Source: Soonwooa sp032062245 (GTDB lineage: Bacteria; Bacteroidota; Bacteroidia; Flavobacteriales; Weeksellaceae). From it: a DNA stretch of 64,000 bases. Position numbers and translations under genes: made by a program. This document shows positions 27,873 through 35,867 of the stretch, piece after piece; position 1 is the stretch's first letter; each line of letters opens with the position of its first letter. Under the pieces are notes generated by a model. It searched no databases and was not told where the DNA came from. It saw nothing but the letters and a program-made list of their open reading frames with translations. The stretch spans positions 128,713 to 192,712 of the forward strand of contig NZ_DAMBQF010000003.1 of NCBI RefSeq assembly GCF_032062245.1, in the 5' to 3' direction.

Positions 27873-27884
27873 TTACATTTGTAA
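27873..27884. promoter_or_regulatory. Palindromic operator candidate, copy 3
   Basis: TTACATTTGTAA is the exact reverse complement of copy 1, 56 bases before the M14 peptidase start and 27 upstream of its -7 box. Confidence 0.45.
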
Positions 27885-27910
27885 ACAGGTAAGTTTTCAT
27901 TTGAAATCAT

Positions 27911-27918
27911 TATTTTTG
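27911..27918 (+). promoter_or_regulatory. Promoter -7 box of the M14 peptidase gene
   Basis: TATTTTTG matches TAnnTTTG. No clear TTG at the normal -33 distance. Confidence 0.5.
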
Positions 27919-27939
27919 ACAAACTTAAATTGTTAATAA

Positions 27940-29046
27940 ATGGCTGGAGTCTTTCAATACGTTAAAAACCAAAATTTCTCAGAACGATATGTTTCCCCTG
28001 AAAAATTATTTTCTTACCTACAGGACAATCTCAGCGATTACATTTCTGAAATCGGAAAATCATCTTTAGGGAAACCAATTTATAAACTGAGTTTAGGAAA
28101 TGGACCTGTAAAGGTTGCTGCTTGGTCGCAAATGCATGGTAACGAATCAACTGCTACATTGGCGATGTTGGATCTTTTAGAATTCTTTAAAGAGAATGAT
28201 CAGGTTAAGCAAAAGTTGTTTTCGGCTTTAACTTTAGATTTTATCTTCATGCTAAATCCTGATGGTTCCGAAATCTGGACGCGTCGCAATGCATTTGATA
28301 TCGATATCAATCGTGATTTTTTGAAAGAATCGAGTATAGAGCTTCGTCTTCTTAAAGACTTTATCAAGGCTAAGAAGTATGATTATGCGCTTAATCTTCA
28401 TGATCAACGCACCATATTTTCGGCAAGTGATGATATGCCTGCCACCTTATCTTTCCTTGCGCCATCAGAAGATATTGACAGAAGTTTGACAGAGAATCGT
28501 AAAAAAAGTATGGCAATTATTGCTGGAATATTTATCCAAATGCAAAACTTTTTGCCTAAACAAATAGCGCGTTATAATGATGAGTTTTATCCAACATCCG
28601 CGGGAGATAATCTTATGAAATCAGGCATTCCGACTATTTTATTTGAAGGTGGATTTTATCCAGACGATTATGGTCGCGAAAAAACACGAAAATTCTATAC
28701 CTATGCTTTGTTTTACGCTCTAAAAGCGATGGCAGTTTTGCGAGGCGATTCTATTGGTTATGAAACTTATTTTAGCATTCCTGAGAATAAAGAAAGTCAT
28801 TTTGACATTATTTATCGCAATGTAAAGCTTAATACCAATTTTGACTGCGTGTTAGATGTTGCGGTACAATATAAAGAAATTTTCGATGAAGAAATCAAAA
28901 ATATAAAGCTTGTGCCTTATGTTGTTGAAATCGGAGATTTGGGTCGTAAAAAAGGTTGGAAAGAAATAGATTGTACTGGGAAAAATTTCGTTTCGGACTA
29001 TAAATTTCCAAAGTTAGATGCAGAGATTAATTTTAGGATGGAATAA
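27940..29046 (+). CDS. M14-family zinc carboxypeptidase
   Basis: A 368-residue peptidase. Zinc ligands are His and Glu in QMHGNESTAT and the later His in NLHDQRTIF; the substrate-binding Asn-Arg region is TRRNAFDIDINRDF. Members remove C-terminal residues from peptides, including peptidoglycan stem peptides. There is no signal peptide, so it may act in the cytoplasm. Its promoter region carries a palindrome shared with the divergent XRE gene, so the regulator may control it. The catalytic Glu near the C-terminal domain (LFEGGFYPDDYGREKTR) is plausible. Confidence 0.9.
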   Translation: MAGVFQYVKNQNFSERYVSPEKLFSYLQDNLSDYISEIGKSSLGKPIYKLSLGNGPVKVAAWSQMHGNESTATLAMLDLLEFFKENDQVKQKLFSALTLDFIFMLNPDGSEIWTRRNAFDIDINRDFLKESSIELRLLKDFIKAKKYDYALNLHDQRTIFSASDDMPATLSFLAPSEDIDRSLTENRKKSMAIIAGIFIQMQNFLPKQIARYNDEFYPTSAGDNLMKSGIPTILFEGGFYPDDYGREKTRKFYTYALFYALKAMAVLRGDSIGYETYFSIPENKESHFDIIYRNVKLNTNFDCVLDVAVQYKEIFDEEIKNIKLVPYVVEIGDLGRKKGWKEIDCTGKNFVSDYKFPKLDAEINFRME

Positions 29047-29143
29047 ACGAATAATTTGATGAAATTTTTGGAGAATAAAATCAATAGTAAATTTAGTTTT
29101 TTACGAACCCAATTGGTGTTTGAAATCTAATACCAGTAATTGA

Positions 29144-29704
29144 TTATAATTCATCCAACGCTATACGATTATGGTCTTTGGCTTTTTTAAGCTCGGTTGG
29201 TGTGAAACCTGTATTGTTTTTAAACTGTGTCGAAAGATGTTGAACACTTTTGTAACCTAGCTTTCCTGCGATTTCCGTTAATGTTAATTCGTTGTAGAGG
29301 AGGAGTTCTTTTACTTTTTCAATTTTTTGAAGGATAAAATATTGTTCTAAAGTAAAATTTTCATTTTGAGAAAAATTCTTAGAAAGTGCAGAATAATCTT
29401 TATGTAAATTATTGCTTAAAAATTCAGAAAGGACAAAGTTTTCGCTAATATCCAAATCCGATATTTTTTGAATTATAAAAGTCTTTATTTTATCGTTCAA
29501 TTGATGTGCAGAATCTCTAATTCTTTCAAACCCAAGATCTTTTAAATTGGTTTCCAAAAGTGATAATTCCTCATCCGAAATAGAATTTTTCGTATTTACT
29601 TCACCTAATTTAATATCATCTATGGAAATTTCTAATTGATTAAAAATTCCTTCAACCGCCGATATACAGCGATTACAAACCATATTTTTGATGAAGACTT
29701 GCAT
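29144..29704 (-). CDS. AraC-family regulator with N-terminal CxxC heavy-metal-associated-like segment
   Basis: The first 20 residues read VFIKNMVCNRC, the CxxC metal-binding loop of heavy-metal-associated (HMA) domains. It continues as a short ferredoxin-like fold (SAVEGIFNQLEISIDDIKLGEVN). The C-terminal half (residues about 90-186) is an AraC/XylS double helix-turn-helix (LTLTEIAGKLGYKSVQHLSTQFKNNTGFTPTELK). The fusion suggests gene regulation that senses a copper-like metal, but no metal-transport gene is adjacent. It is 186 residues, shorter than classic AraC proteins because the usual sensor domain is replaced by this small one. Confidence 0.8.
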   Translation of the reverse strand: MQVFIKNMVCNRCISAVEGIFNQLEISIDDIKLGEVNTKNSISDEELSLLETNLKDLGFERIRDSAHQLNDKIKTFIIQKISDLDISENFVLSEFLSNNLHKDYSALSKNFSQNENFTLEQYFILQKIEKVKELLLYNELTLTEIAGKLGYKSVQHLSTQFKNNTGFTPTELKKAKDHNRIALDEL

Positions 29705-29799
29705 GAGCTTTCTTATATTATTGTGATGGTAAAGTTAGTCAATAGAATCTTATTTTTTAAATAAATTAAAACTAATGTCGTCAAAACTAAAATAAGTTG

Positions 29800-29807
29800 T
29801 ATATTTG
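29800..29807 (+). promoter_or_regulatory. Promoter -7 box of rpsO
   Basis: TATATTTG fits TAnnTTTG, 38 bases before the start codon. Confidence 0.65.
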
Positions 29808-29844
29808 CACCCGAATTACATAATAATCATTAAACAATATTGGA

Positions 29845-30114
29845 ATGTATTTAACAGCAGAAAAAAAAGCGGAAATTTTCGCAAAGCATGGTAAGTCAGC
29901 TACAGATACTGGTAGCGCAGAAGGACAAATTGCATTGTTCACTTACAGAATTAATCATTTATCTCAACACCTTAAAGCTAATCACAAAGATTACAACACA
30001 GAGCGTTCTCTAGTGATGTTGGTAGGTAAGAGAAAAAGATTATTAGATTATCTTAAGAAAGTTGAGATCGCAAGATATAGAGCGATTATCGCTGAACTTG
30101 GAATTAGAAAATAA
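29845..30114 (+). CDS. rpsO: 30S ribosomal protein S15
   Basis: An 89-residue protein that binds 16S rRNA helices 20-22 and nucleates the platform of the small subunit. Typical motifs are KHGKSATDTGSAEGQIALFT, LSQHLKANHKDYNTERSLV and LVGKRKRLLDYLKK. The pnp gene follows about 0.9 kb downstream, so the classic rpsO-pnp neighbourhood is kept, with one unrelated gene inserted and a terminator between. Confidence 0.98.
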   Translation: MYLTAEKKAEIFAKHGKSATDTGSAEGQIALFTYRINHLSQHLKANHKDYNTERSLVMLVGKRKRLLDYLKKVEIARYRAIIAELGIRK

Positions 30115-30135
30115 TTTCTTGCTAAGAAAAAACAT

Positions 30136-30160
30136 AAAGCAACTCCCAAAGAGTTGCTTT
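30136..30160 (+). terminator. Intrinsic terminator of rpsO
   Basis: AAAGCAACTC (30136-30145) pairs with GAGTTGCTTT (30151-30160) and is followed by T. Confidence 0.9.
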
Positions 30161-30191
30161 TTTGTTGATACATAGTTTTAATAAGAATCTT

Positions 30192-30199
30192 TAAATTTG
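30192..30199 (+). promoter_or_regulatory. Promoter -7 box of the coiled-coil membrane protein gene
   Basis: TAAATTTG fits TAnnTTTG, 20 bases before the start codon. Confidence 0.6.
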
Positions 30200-30219
30200 C
30201 AAATAGAAAAATAAGAAGC

Positions 30220-30819
30220 ATGAAATTAACGGATGAAAATCAAGAAAAACTAAGCGCTTTAGAGAAGATTGCTAATGGCATTATGTGGTGGATTGGATCG
30301 ATACCATCTTTGGTTGTGCATACTATTTTCTTTATTGTATGTTTCGCATTACCGATAATTGGTCTTGTAGATTGGGATCACATGTTGTTGGTATTAACAA
30401 CTTTATTGTCTTTAGAAGCGATTTATTTAGCGATTTTTATTCAGATGTCTGTTAATAAAAGTAGTGAACATATTGAGGTTCTGAGAGAAGATGTTGAAGA
30501 AATTCAGGAAGATATCGACGAAATCCAAGAAGATATTGAAGAGATTAGTGAAGATATCGAGGAAATTAGCGAAGATATAGAAGATATCAGTGAAGACATC
30601 GAGGAGATTAATGAAGATATCGACGAAATCCAAGAAGATATTGAGGAAATTAATGAAGATGAAGAAGATGAAGATCACGGCGAACGTGCTAGAACTGTCA
30701 TGTTAAAAAGCAAAGTCTCATCTAATCGTTACGAAATAAAACAATTAAGAGATAAAATTTCGGAACTTGAAAGTCTCATCGACAGAATTAAAGAAAAGGA
30801 AAAAGAAGAAGGCAAGTAG
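30220..30819 (+). CDS. DUF1003-like membrane protein with heptad-repeat coiled-coil tail
   Basis: A 199-residue protein with two N-terminal membrane helices (about 30-50 and 55-75). Their spacing and the LLSLEAIYLAIFIQMSVNK segment resemble DUF1003. Eight perfect-length acidic heptads of the form EDIEEIx follow (residues 90-145), then an acidic linker and a short basic/charged coil (about 165-199). The heptads should form a long, very negative coiled coil in the cytoplasm. No catalytic motif is seen; function unknown. It is bracketed by its own promoter and the pnp promoter. Confidence 0.75.
   Translation: MKLTDENQEKLSALEKIANGIMWWIGSIPSLVVHTIFFIVCFALPIIGLVDWDHMLLVLTTLLSLEAIYLAIFIQMSVNKSSEHIEVLREDVEEIQEDIDEIQEDIEEISEDIEEISEDIEDISEDIEEINEDIDEIQEDIEEINEDEEDEDHGERARTVMLKSKVSSNRYEIKQLRDKISELESLIDRIKEKEKEEGK
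30487..30654 (+). repeat. Eight tandem 21-bp coding repeats
   Basis: Encodes eight heptads EDxxxIx. Near-identical units alternate between GAAGATAT and GAAGACAT spellings, so recent duplication by slippage or unequal crossover is plausible. Confidence 0.85.
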
Positions 30820-30935
30820 GTCTTCTTTTTTTGTTTTGACTTAAAATTTAAACTTTCAAATTCAATTTTTACATTTCATTATTATTAAAAGGACACTCCA
30901 TCAACCAAAACCAACCAACTTCCGCTCAAATTCCG

Positions 30936-30943
30936 TATCTTTG
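30936..30943 (+). promoter_or_regulatory. Promoter -7 box of pnp
   Basis: TATCTTTG fits TAnnTTTG, about 66 bases before the start codon. Confidence 0.7.
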
Positions 30944-31009
30944 CCCACGAAAATTTAAAAAGTTTAAATAATTTAACGTACTCAATACGGAGTACAAAAG
31001 ACATTTTTT

Positions 31010-33199
31010 ATGAGTGCACCACAAGCAATCACTGAGCTGATTACTCTAGCTGACGGCAGAGAAATTACTCTAGAAACAGGTAAGTTGGCAAAACAAGCCG
31101 ACGGATCTGTTGTAGTAAAATTAGGAGGAACAATGCTTATGGCTACCGTTGTAGCAAATAAAGAAGCAAATCCTGGCGTTGACTTTTTGCCTTTAACAGT
31201 AGATTATAGAGAAAAATTCTACGCAGGTGGAAAAATCCCTGGAAACTTCTTCCGTAGAGAAGCAAGACCATCTGATCAAGAAATCTTGACGATGCGTTTG
31301 GTTGACAGAGTTTTGAGACCTTTATTCCCTGAAGATTTCCACGCGGAAGTTCAGGTGATGATTTCCCTAATTTCTTACGATGGACAAACAATTCCTGATG
31401 ATTTAGCTGGTTTAGCGGCTTCCACAGCTATCGCGATTACAGATATTCCTTTCAACGGTCCAATGTCTGAAGTTAGAGTGGTAAAAATCGACGGAAAATT
31501 AGCTATCAACCCTAAATATGAAGATTTAGAAAAATCTGAATTGGACATTATGGTTGGAGCTACAAAATCTTCTATCGTAATGGTAGAGGGAGAAATGAAA
31601 GAAATTTCTGAGCAAGAAATGTTGGAAGCTATCCAATTCGCGCACAAAGAAATCATTAATCAAATTGAGGCTCAAGAAAGATTGGCACAAAAAGTTGGTA
31701 AAGCTTTCCCAAAAAGAGAATACAACCACGAAACTCACGATGAAGAAATTCGTGAAAAAGTATGGAAAGAAACATACGATAAAGTATACGAAGTTGCAAA
31801 AACTCCTTCTGCAAAAGAAGAAAGAGGTGAAGCTTTCAAAGCTGTTTTAGCTGATTTCTTAGCTCAGTACACAGATGAAGAAGAGCTAGAAAGAGTAACA
31901 CCTTTCGCAAAAGTATATTACCACGATGTGGAAAAAGAAGCGATGCGCCAAATGATTTTGAACGAAAAAGTTCGTCTTGATGGTCGTGATCCTCAAACGA
32001 TTCGTCCAATTTGGTCAGAAATCGATTATTTGCCTGGAGCGCACGGTTCTGCAATCTTCACAAGAGGTGAAACGCAATCTTTAACAGCAGTAACTTTAGG
32101 TTCGATTAAAGATGCAAATATGGTAGACAGCGTTGTTACCAACCACGACGAAAAATTCTTCTTGCATTATAATTTCCCACCATTTTCAACAGGTGAAGCG
32201 CGACCATTAAGAGGAACTTCAAGAAGAGAAGTTGGACACGGAAACTTGGCTCAAAGAGCTTTAGCAAACATGATTCCTGAAGAAAATCCGTACACGATTC
32301 GTGTAGTTTCTGATATTTTAGAATCTAACGGTTCATCTTCAATGGCAACAGTTTGCGCTGGAACATTGGCTTTGATGGATGCGGGAGTTCAAATTAAAAA
32401 ACCAGTTTCTGGTATCGCAATGGGATTGATTACTGATGAAAAATCAGGAAAATTCACCGTTCTTTCTGATATCTTAGGAGACGAAGATCACTTAGGTGAT
32501 ATGGACTTCAAAGTAACAGGAACTGAGGACGGAATAACGGCTTGTCAAATGGATATCAAAATCCAAGGTCTTTCTATGGACATCATGGAGCAAGCTTTAA
32601 TGCAAGCAAAAGACGGAAGATTACATATTTTAGGAAAAATCAAAGAAACAATTGCTGAGCCAAGAGAAGACGTGAAGCCTCACGCTCCGAAAATGGTGAT
32701 GATGGAAATTCCTAAAGACTTTATTGGTGCGGTAATCGGACCTGGAGGAAAAATCATTCAGCAAATGCAAAAAGATACGGATACCGTTATCGCAATTGAA
32801 GAAATTGGTGAAATCGGACGTATCGAAATTTCTGGTGTTGATAGAGAGAAAATCAACGCGGCGGTTGCAAAAATCAACGAAATTACTTTCGTACCAGTTG
32901 TAGGCGAAGTTTACAAAGGAAAAGTAGTGAAAGTAATGGATTTTGGCGCTTTCGTAGCGATTGCAAAAGGGACAGAAGGTCTATTACATATTTCAGAAAT
33001 CGAGTGGAAGCGTTTGGATAAAGTTCCTTATGCTGAAGGCGACGAAGTTGAAGTGAAATTCATGGGTTACGATGATCGTAAGAAAATGAAACTTTCAAGA
33101 AAAGTTCTTCTTCCAAGACCTCCAAAGCCAGAACAAAAGCCAAGGACTGAAGGCGACGCTCCAAAACCAGAAGGAGACAAACCAGCAGAACAAGCTTAA
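31010..33199 (+). CDS. pnp: Polyribonucleotide nucleotidyltransferase (PNPase)
   Basis: Phosphorolytic 3'-5' exoribonuclease that degrades mRNA. The 729-residue protein has two RNase PH-like cores separated by an alpha-helical linker. Motifs include REKFYAGGKIPGNFFRREARPS in the first core and HYNFPPFSTGEARPLRGTSRREVGHGNLA in the second. The KH domain (IPKDFIGAVIGPGGKIIQQM, about residue 565) and S1 domain (GEVYKGKVVKVMDFGAFVAI, about 635-700) are intact. In Deinococcus it is tethered by a Y RNA to Ro60; here a Ro60 gene and Y-RNA-like sequences lie 1.2-2.9 kb downstream. Confidence 0.98.
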   Translation: MSAPQAITELITLADGREITLETGKLAKQADGSVVVKLGGTMLMATVVANKEANPGVDFLPLTVDYREKFYAGGKIPGNFFRREARPSDQEILTMRLVDRVLRPLFPEDFHAEVQVMISLISYDGQTIPDDLAGLAASTAIAITDIPFNGPMSEVRVVKIDGKLAINPKYEDLEKSELDIMVGATKSSIVMVEGEMKEISEQEMLEAIQFAHKEIINQIEAQERLAQKVGKAFPKREYNHETHDEEIREKVWKETYDKVYEVAKTPSAKEERGEAFKAVLADFLAQYTDEEELERVTPFAKVYYHDVEKEAMRQMILNEKVRLDGRDPQTIRPIWSEIDYLPGAHGSAIFTRGETQSLTAVTLGSIKDANMVDSVVTNHDEKFFLHYNFPPFSTGEARPLRGTSRREVGHGNLAQRALANMIPEENPYTIRVVSDILESNGSSSMATVCAGTLALMDAGVQIKKPVSGIAMGLITDEKSGKFTVLSDILGDEDHLGDMDFKVTGTEDGITACQMDIKIQGLSMDIMEQALMQAKDGRLHILGKIKETIAEPREDVKPHAPKMVMMEIPKDFIGAVIGPGGKIIQQMQKDTDTVIAIEEIGEIGRIEISGVDREKINAAVAKINEITFVPVVGEVYKGKVVKVMDFGAFVAIAKGTEGLLHISEIEWKRLDKVPYAEGDEVEVKFMGYDDRKKMKLSRKVLLPRPPKPEQKPRTEGDAPKPEGDKPAEQA

Positions 33200-33220
33200 T
33201 TTAGCTTAATATAAATACGA

Positions 33221-33247
33221 AACCACCTCAAATTGAGGTGGTTTTTT
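33221..33247 (+). terminator. Intrinsic terminator of pnp
   Basis: AACCACCTCA pairs with TGAGGTGGTT over a very short AAT loop, then T-run. Confidence 0.88.
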
Positions 33248-33291
33248 GGTTTTCCTTATCTTCGGAGTAATTTAGATTTAAAACAGAGTCT

Positions 33292-33960
33292 ATGAAAACC
33301 TTACTTTTTCTTCTCTCTTTCGCAAATGTCAATGCTTGTTCATCAGATTTTAAAAATTCTCAAACAGAAAATGTTATGCAACAAAGCGATATCGTAAATT
33401 TAGTTCAAAATAATAAAATTGAAGCCGTAAAATCTGCTTTGGAAAAAGGCGCAAATGTAAATACCCACAACAAAAACGGACAGTCGTTATTGTTAATTGC
33501 GACGCTTAATCAACAAACTGAAATGGCGAAATTATTGGTTTCTAACAAAGCAGATGTCAATTTACAAGCGGAAAATTTGGATAGCGCTTTTCTTTACGCT
33601 GGAGCGAGCGGACAAACCGAATTGGTGAAATTATTCCTAGCAAATGGAGCAAAATTCGATGTTTTTAATCGAATCAATGGAACGGCTTTAATTCTAGCAT
33701 GTGAACGCGGTCATGTAGAAACGGTAAAAGTATTAGCGACGACAAAAGATTTTCCAATCAATCATGTAAATCGACTGGGTTGGACAGCATTAATGGAAGC
33801 GGTTGTTCTCGGAAACGGAAGTAAAAAATATCAAGAAATCATTCAGATTTTAAAAGATAATAAAGCGGATTTATCAATTCCAGATAAAGATGGAATTACC
33901 GCTCTACAACATGCAAAAGAGATGGGCTTCAAAGAGATTGTTGCTATTTTGGGATCGTAA
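33292..33960 (+). CDS. Ankyrin-repeat lipoprotein/secreted protein
   Basis: A 222-residue protein with a signal peptide-like N terminus (FLLSFANVNACSS; a lipobox is possible) and about five ankyrin repeats (residues about 45-222, with KNGQSLLLIATLNQQTEMAKLLVSNKADVNLQ as the clearest). Ankyrin repeats mediate protein binding; there is no enzyme domain. It and the TfoX-like gene 20 bases downstream are bracketed by two near-identical hairpins. Confidence 0.85.
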   Translation: MKTLLFLLSFANVNACSSDFKNSQTENVMQQSDIVNLVQNNKIEAVKSALEKGANVNTHNKNGQSLLLIATLNQQTEMAKLLVSNKADVNLQAENLDSAFLYAGASGQTELVKLFLANGAKFDVFNRINGTALILACERGHVETVKVLATTKDFPINHVNRLGWTALMEAVVLGNGSKKYQEIIQILKDNKADLSIPDKDGITALQHAKEMGFKEIVAILGS

Positions 33961-33980
33961 ACTACTTTAATAAAAATCTT

Positions 33981-34325
33981 ATGGCGTACAATATTGAGCT
34001 TGCAGACCGCATACGTGAATATCTCGCGAAAATCCCAAATCTAAATATTGCAGAAAAGAAGATGTTTGGCGGTTTGGCTTTTCTGGTTGACGATAAAATG
34101 TGCGTCAATGTGAGTGGCGAAAATTTAATGCTGCGTTATAATCCGGATTTAGAAGAGCAAGTTTCCAGAAAAGTTGGCTTCCTTCCAATGATTATGAAGG
34201 GAAAACAAATGGATGGATTTTGTTATGTTGAGCCAGAAGGTTTTAGAAAAGCCAAAGATTTTAATTATTGGATGAAAATTAGTTTAGATTTCAACAAAAT
34301 AGCTGCAAAATCAAAAATGAAATAA
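33981..34325 (+). CDS. TfoX/Sxy N-terminal-domain protein
   Basis: A 114-residue protein with the TfoX N-terminal domain pattern: ADRIREYLAK, then the conserved KKMFGGLAFLVDDKMCVNVSG and a C-terminal KDFNYWMKISLDF. In gamma-proteobacteria the two-domain form switches on competence genes; stand-alone N-domains are widespread and unassigned. The 20-base gap to the ankyrin gene suggests a common transcript. Confidence 0.85.
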   Translation: MAYNIELADRIREYLAKIPNLNIAEKKMFGGLAFLVDDKMCVNVSGENLMLRYNPDLEEQVSRKVGFLPMIMKGKQMDGFCYVEPEGFRKAKDFNYWMKISLDFNKIAAKSKMK

Positions 34326-34330
34326 AAAAA

Positions 34331-34355
34331 AATCCACCTCAAATCGAGGTGGATT
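34331..34355. terminator. Bidirectional terminator between TfoX-like and Ro60 genes
   Basis: AATCCACCTC (34331-34340) pairs with GAGGTGGATT (34346-34355), with A-run on one side and T-rich on the other. The core differs by one base from the pnp terminator. Confidence 0.85.
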
Positions 34356-34376
34356 CATATTAAATTCTTGAATTTA

Positions 34377-35765
34377 TTATGAATTCAAATCCTTTTCCAA
34401 CGCGCGAATGTATTGAAAAACTTTATCACTCCAACCGTTGATTTCCGCGATCCAATGATTGGTTTTTATTCCATGTGTGTGCGACGAAATATCAATAATA
34501 TATGACGATTTATACGGTTTTGTGTCAGGGATTTTTGCCGAACCGTAATGTGCGTCGATATCTTGGCTATCAGAAATAACCACTAATCGATCCGCATCTT
34601 TTGCATAACCTTCGTCTTTCAGCCATTCGCAAAGTTGGTAAGTGAAAATTCCACCGCCGCCTAAACTCCCATAAATATCATTAAAATGATCGAAAAGTCC
34701 AAGCCCATAACCGTTTTTCCAAACGAGATGCGCACCTTTACGTTCTGCATCGCTACCTGCTGTGAAAACCAAGATTAAAACTTCAAAAACATAAGTTCCA
34801 ACAGCTGCCATCGCAAAAGCCAAATCCATTCTCGAAAATTTTAAATTAGAACTTGTAATTCCGCCCATACTTCCCGAAACATCGATGGCAAGAATGGTTG
34901 TTCCTGAGATTTTCTCTTGAGAAAAACAGTTTCTCATCGCTTTGTCAATATCCGAAGTAAATTCTGGTGCATTTCTTTGCGCAGCCAAAAAGTTCAAAGG
35001 CGTCAACCAACCGCTGTTCACTTGAGAAATCGCATTTTGAATATCTTTTCGAGAAAGATTCGTTTCAATCATATTCCTAAGATTTCGCAAAATCGCTAAG
35101 GAACCCAAACTTTTTTCAGAAATCATTCTTTCGAAGGTTTCTTTTTTGTCAGAACCTTGTGATAAAGCAACTTCCCACGTGTTTGCAGGTTTCAATTCGT
35201 CATTAATTAAAGCTTTTAAAGCCGCTTCATTTTTTGCCGTTGGTTTTGGGTGAACCAAATTCACAACATCAACTAAAGATAAGTCTAAATTGTTTTTTTT
35301 GTATTTTGAAATTTGATATTCATCATAATTATCAAAAGCTCTAGCCAAGCCTTTTTTCACGGATTTCGACATTTTGTAAGAACCATTTCTCACCTTCAAC
35401 ATTTGCAAAAGATCCATGGTCATATCCGGTCGATTCGAAATTTTCGCAATTGCGTCTTTCACAGGCGTATCGTGAATTTCATTGGCTAAAATCAGTAACC
35501 AAAGCGGTGTGTGTCGCAATTTTTGTTCAAAACGACATTCCAAAGCCAATTCTACAATTTGCTCACCCGAAACTTTTGAACACAAATTTTCAATCTGCGT
35601 CATAATTTCGTCGGCAGGTTGATAGTAATTGGATTCAAATAAAAGATTGGCAAGCGTTACACGTCTTAACAACTCGTAATCTGTATATTTTCCAGCTTTT
35701 GCGGTGGTTGCACCTGCAATTTTTCCCGTTCCGAAAATTGATTTTTTTAAGTTGAATTTTGACAT
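34377..35765 (-). CDS. rsr: Ro60 ortholog (TROVE plus vWA domain)
   Basis: A 462-residue member of the Ro60 family. The N-terminal TROVE ring of helical repeats (about residues 20-300, with KYTDYELLRRVTLANLLFESNYY and NEIHDTPVKDAIAKISNRP) is followed by a von Willebrand A domain with an intact MIDAS, DVSGSMGG and ISDSQD. The ring binds Y RNAs on its outside and ends of misfolded RNA in its hole. The downstream position from Y-RNA-like genes on the same strand fits. The start at 35765 replaces a longer frame (35828) because the extra 21 codons fall in the predicted Y-RNA hairpin. Confidence 0.92.
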   Translation of the reverse strand: MSKFNLKKSIFGTGKIAGATTAKAGKYTDYELLRRVTLANLLFESNYYQPADEIMTQIENLCSKVSGEQIVELALECRFEQKLRHTPLWLLILANEIHDTPVKDAIAKISNRPDMTMDLLQMLKVRNGSYKMSKSVKKGLARAFDNYDEYQISKYKKNNLDLSLVDVVNLVHPKPTAKNEAALKALINDELKPANTWEVALSQGSDKKETFERMISEKSLGSLAILRNLRNMIETNLSRKDIQNAISQVNSGWLTPLNFLAAQRNAPEFTSDIDKAMRNCFSQEKISGTTILAIDVSGSMGGITSSNLKFSRMDLAFAMAAVGTYVFEVLILVFTAGSDAERKGAHLVWKNGYGLGLFDHFNDIYGSLGGGGIFTYQLCEWLKDEGYAKDADRLVVISDSQDIDAHYGSAKIPDTKPYKSSYIIDISSHTHGIKTNHWIAEINGWSDKVFQYIRALEKDLNS

Positions 35766-35784
35766 TTTTTTCTTTTTTAAAATT

Positions 35785-35862
35785 AAAAATAAGAAGCGGT
35801 TAAATCTGAATATGGTGTTTTTTTCCATTGAACGAAGTAACCAGTATCCTCACACCGCTTCC
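35785..35862 (-). ncRNA. Second Y-RNA-like hairpin RNA, directly upstream of the Ro60 gene
   Basis: On the minus strand a closing stem GAAGCGGT (35854-35861) pairs with ACCGCTTC (35793-35800), followed by a T-rich tail TTATTTTTAATTTT. Inside, GGATA/TATTC and GGT/ACC can extend the stem. The element carries the motif GGTGTGA...GTTACTTCG (minus of 35833-35856) that also occurs in the adjacent tRNA-like RNA. A single transcript with it is equally possible. Family assignment rests on position next to Ro60 and shape. Confidence 0.6.
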
Positions 35863-35867
35863 AATTT

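Larger units (their letters stand above)
27359..27939. other. 580-bp AT-rich divergent region
   Basis: Extremely AT-rich, no reading frame. It holds two further palindrome copies and half-sites between the XRE gene and M14 peptidase gene, plus the -7 box TATTTTTG at 27911-27918. Confidence 0.6.

Noticed and set aside
30427..30678. 83-residue minus-strand ORF of Phe/Ile-rich composition
   Set aside because: It is the antisense of the acidic 21-bp repeats and has no start context or similarity.
35766..35828. N-terminal extension of the Ro60 protein to an upstream ATG
   Set aside because: Its codons coincide with the predicted Y-RNA hairpin and give a Phe/Leu/Lys-rich stretch unlike Ro60; the ATG at 35765 gives the family N terminus.
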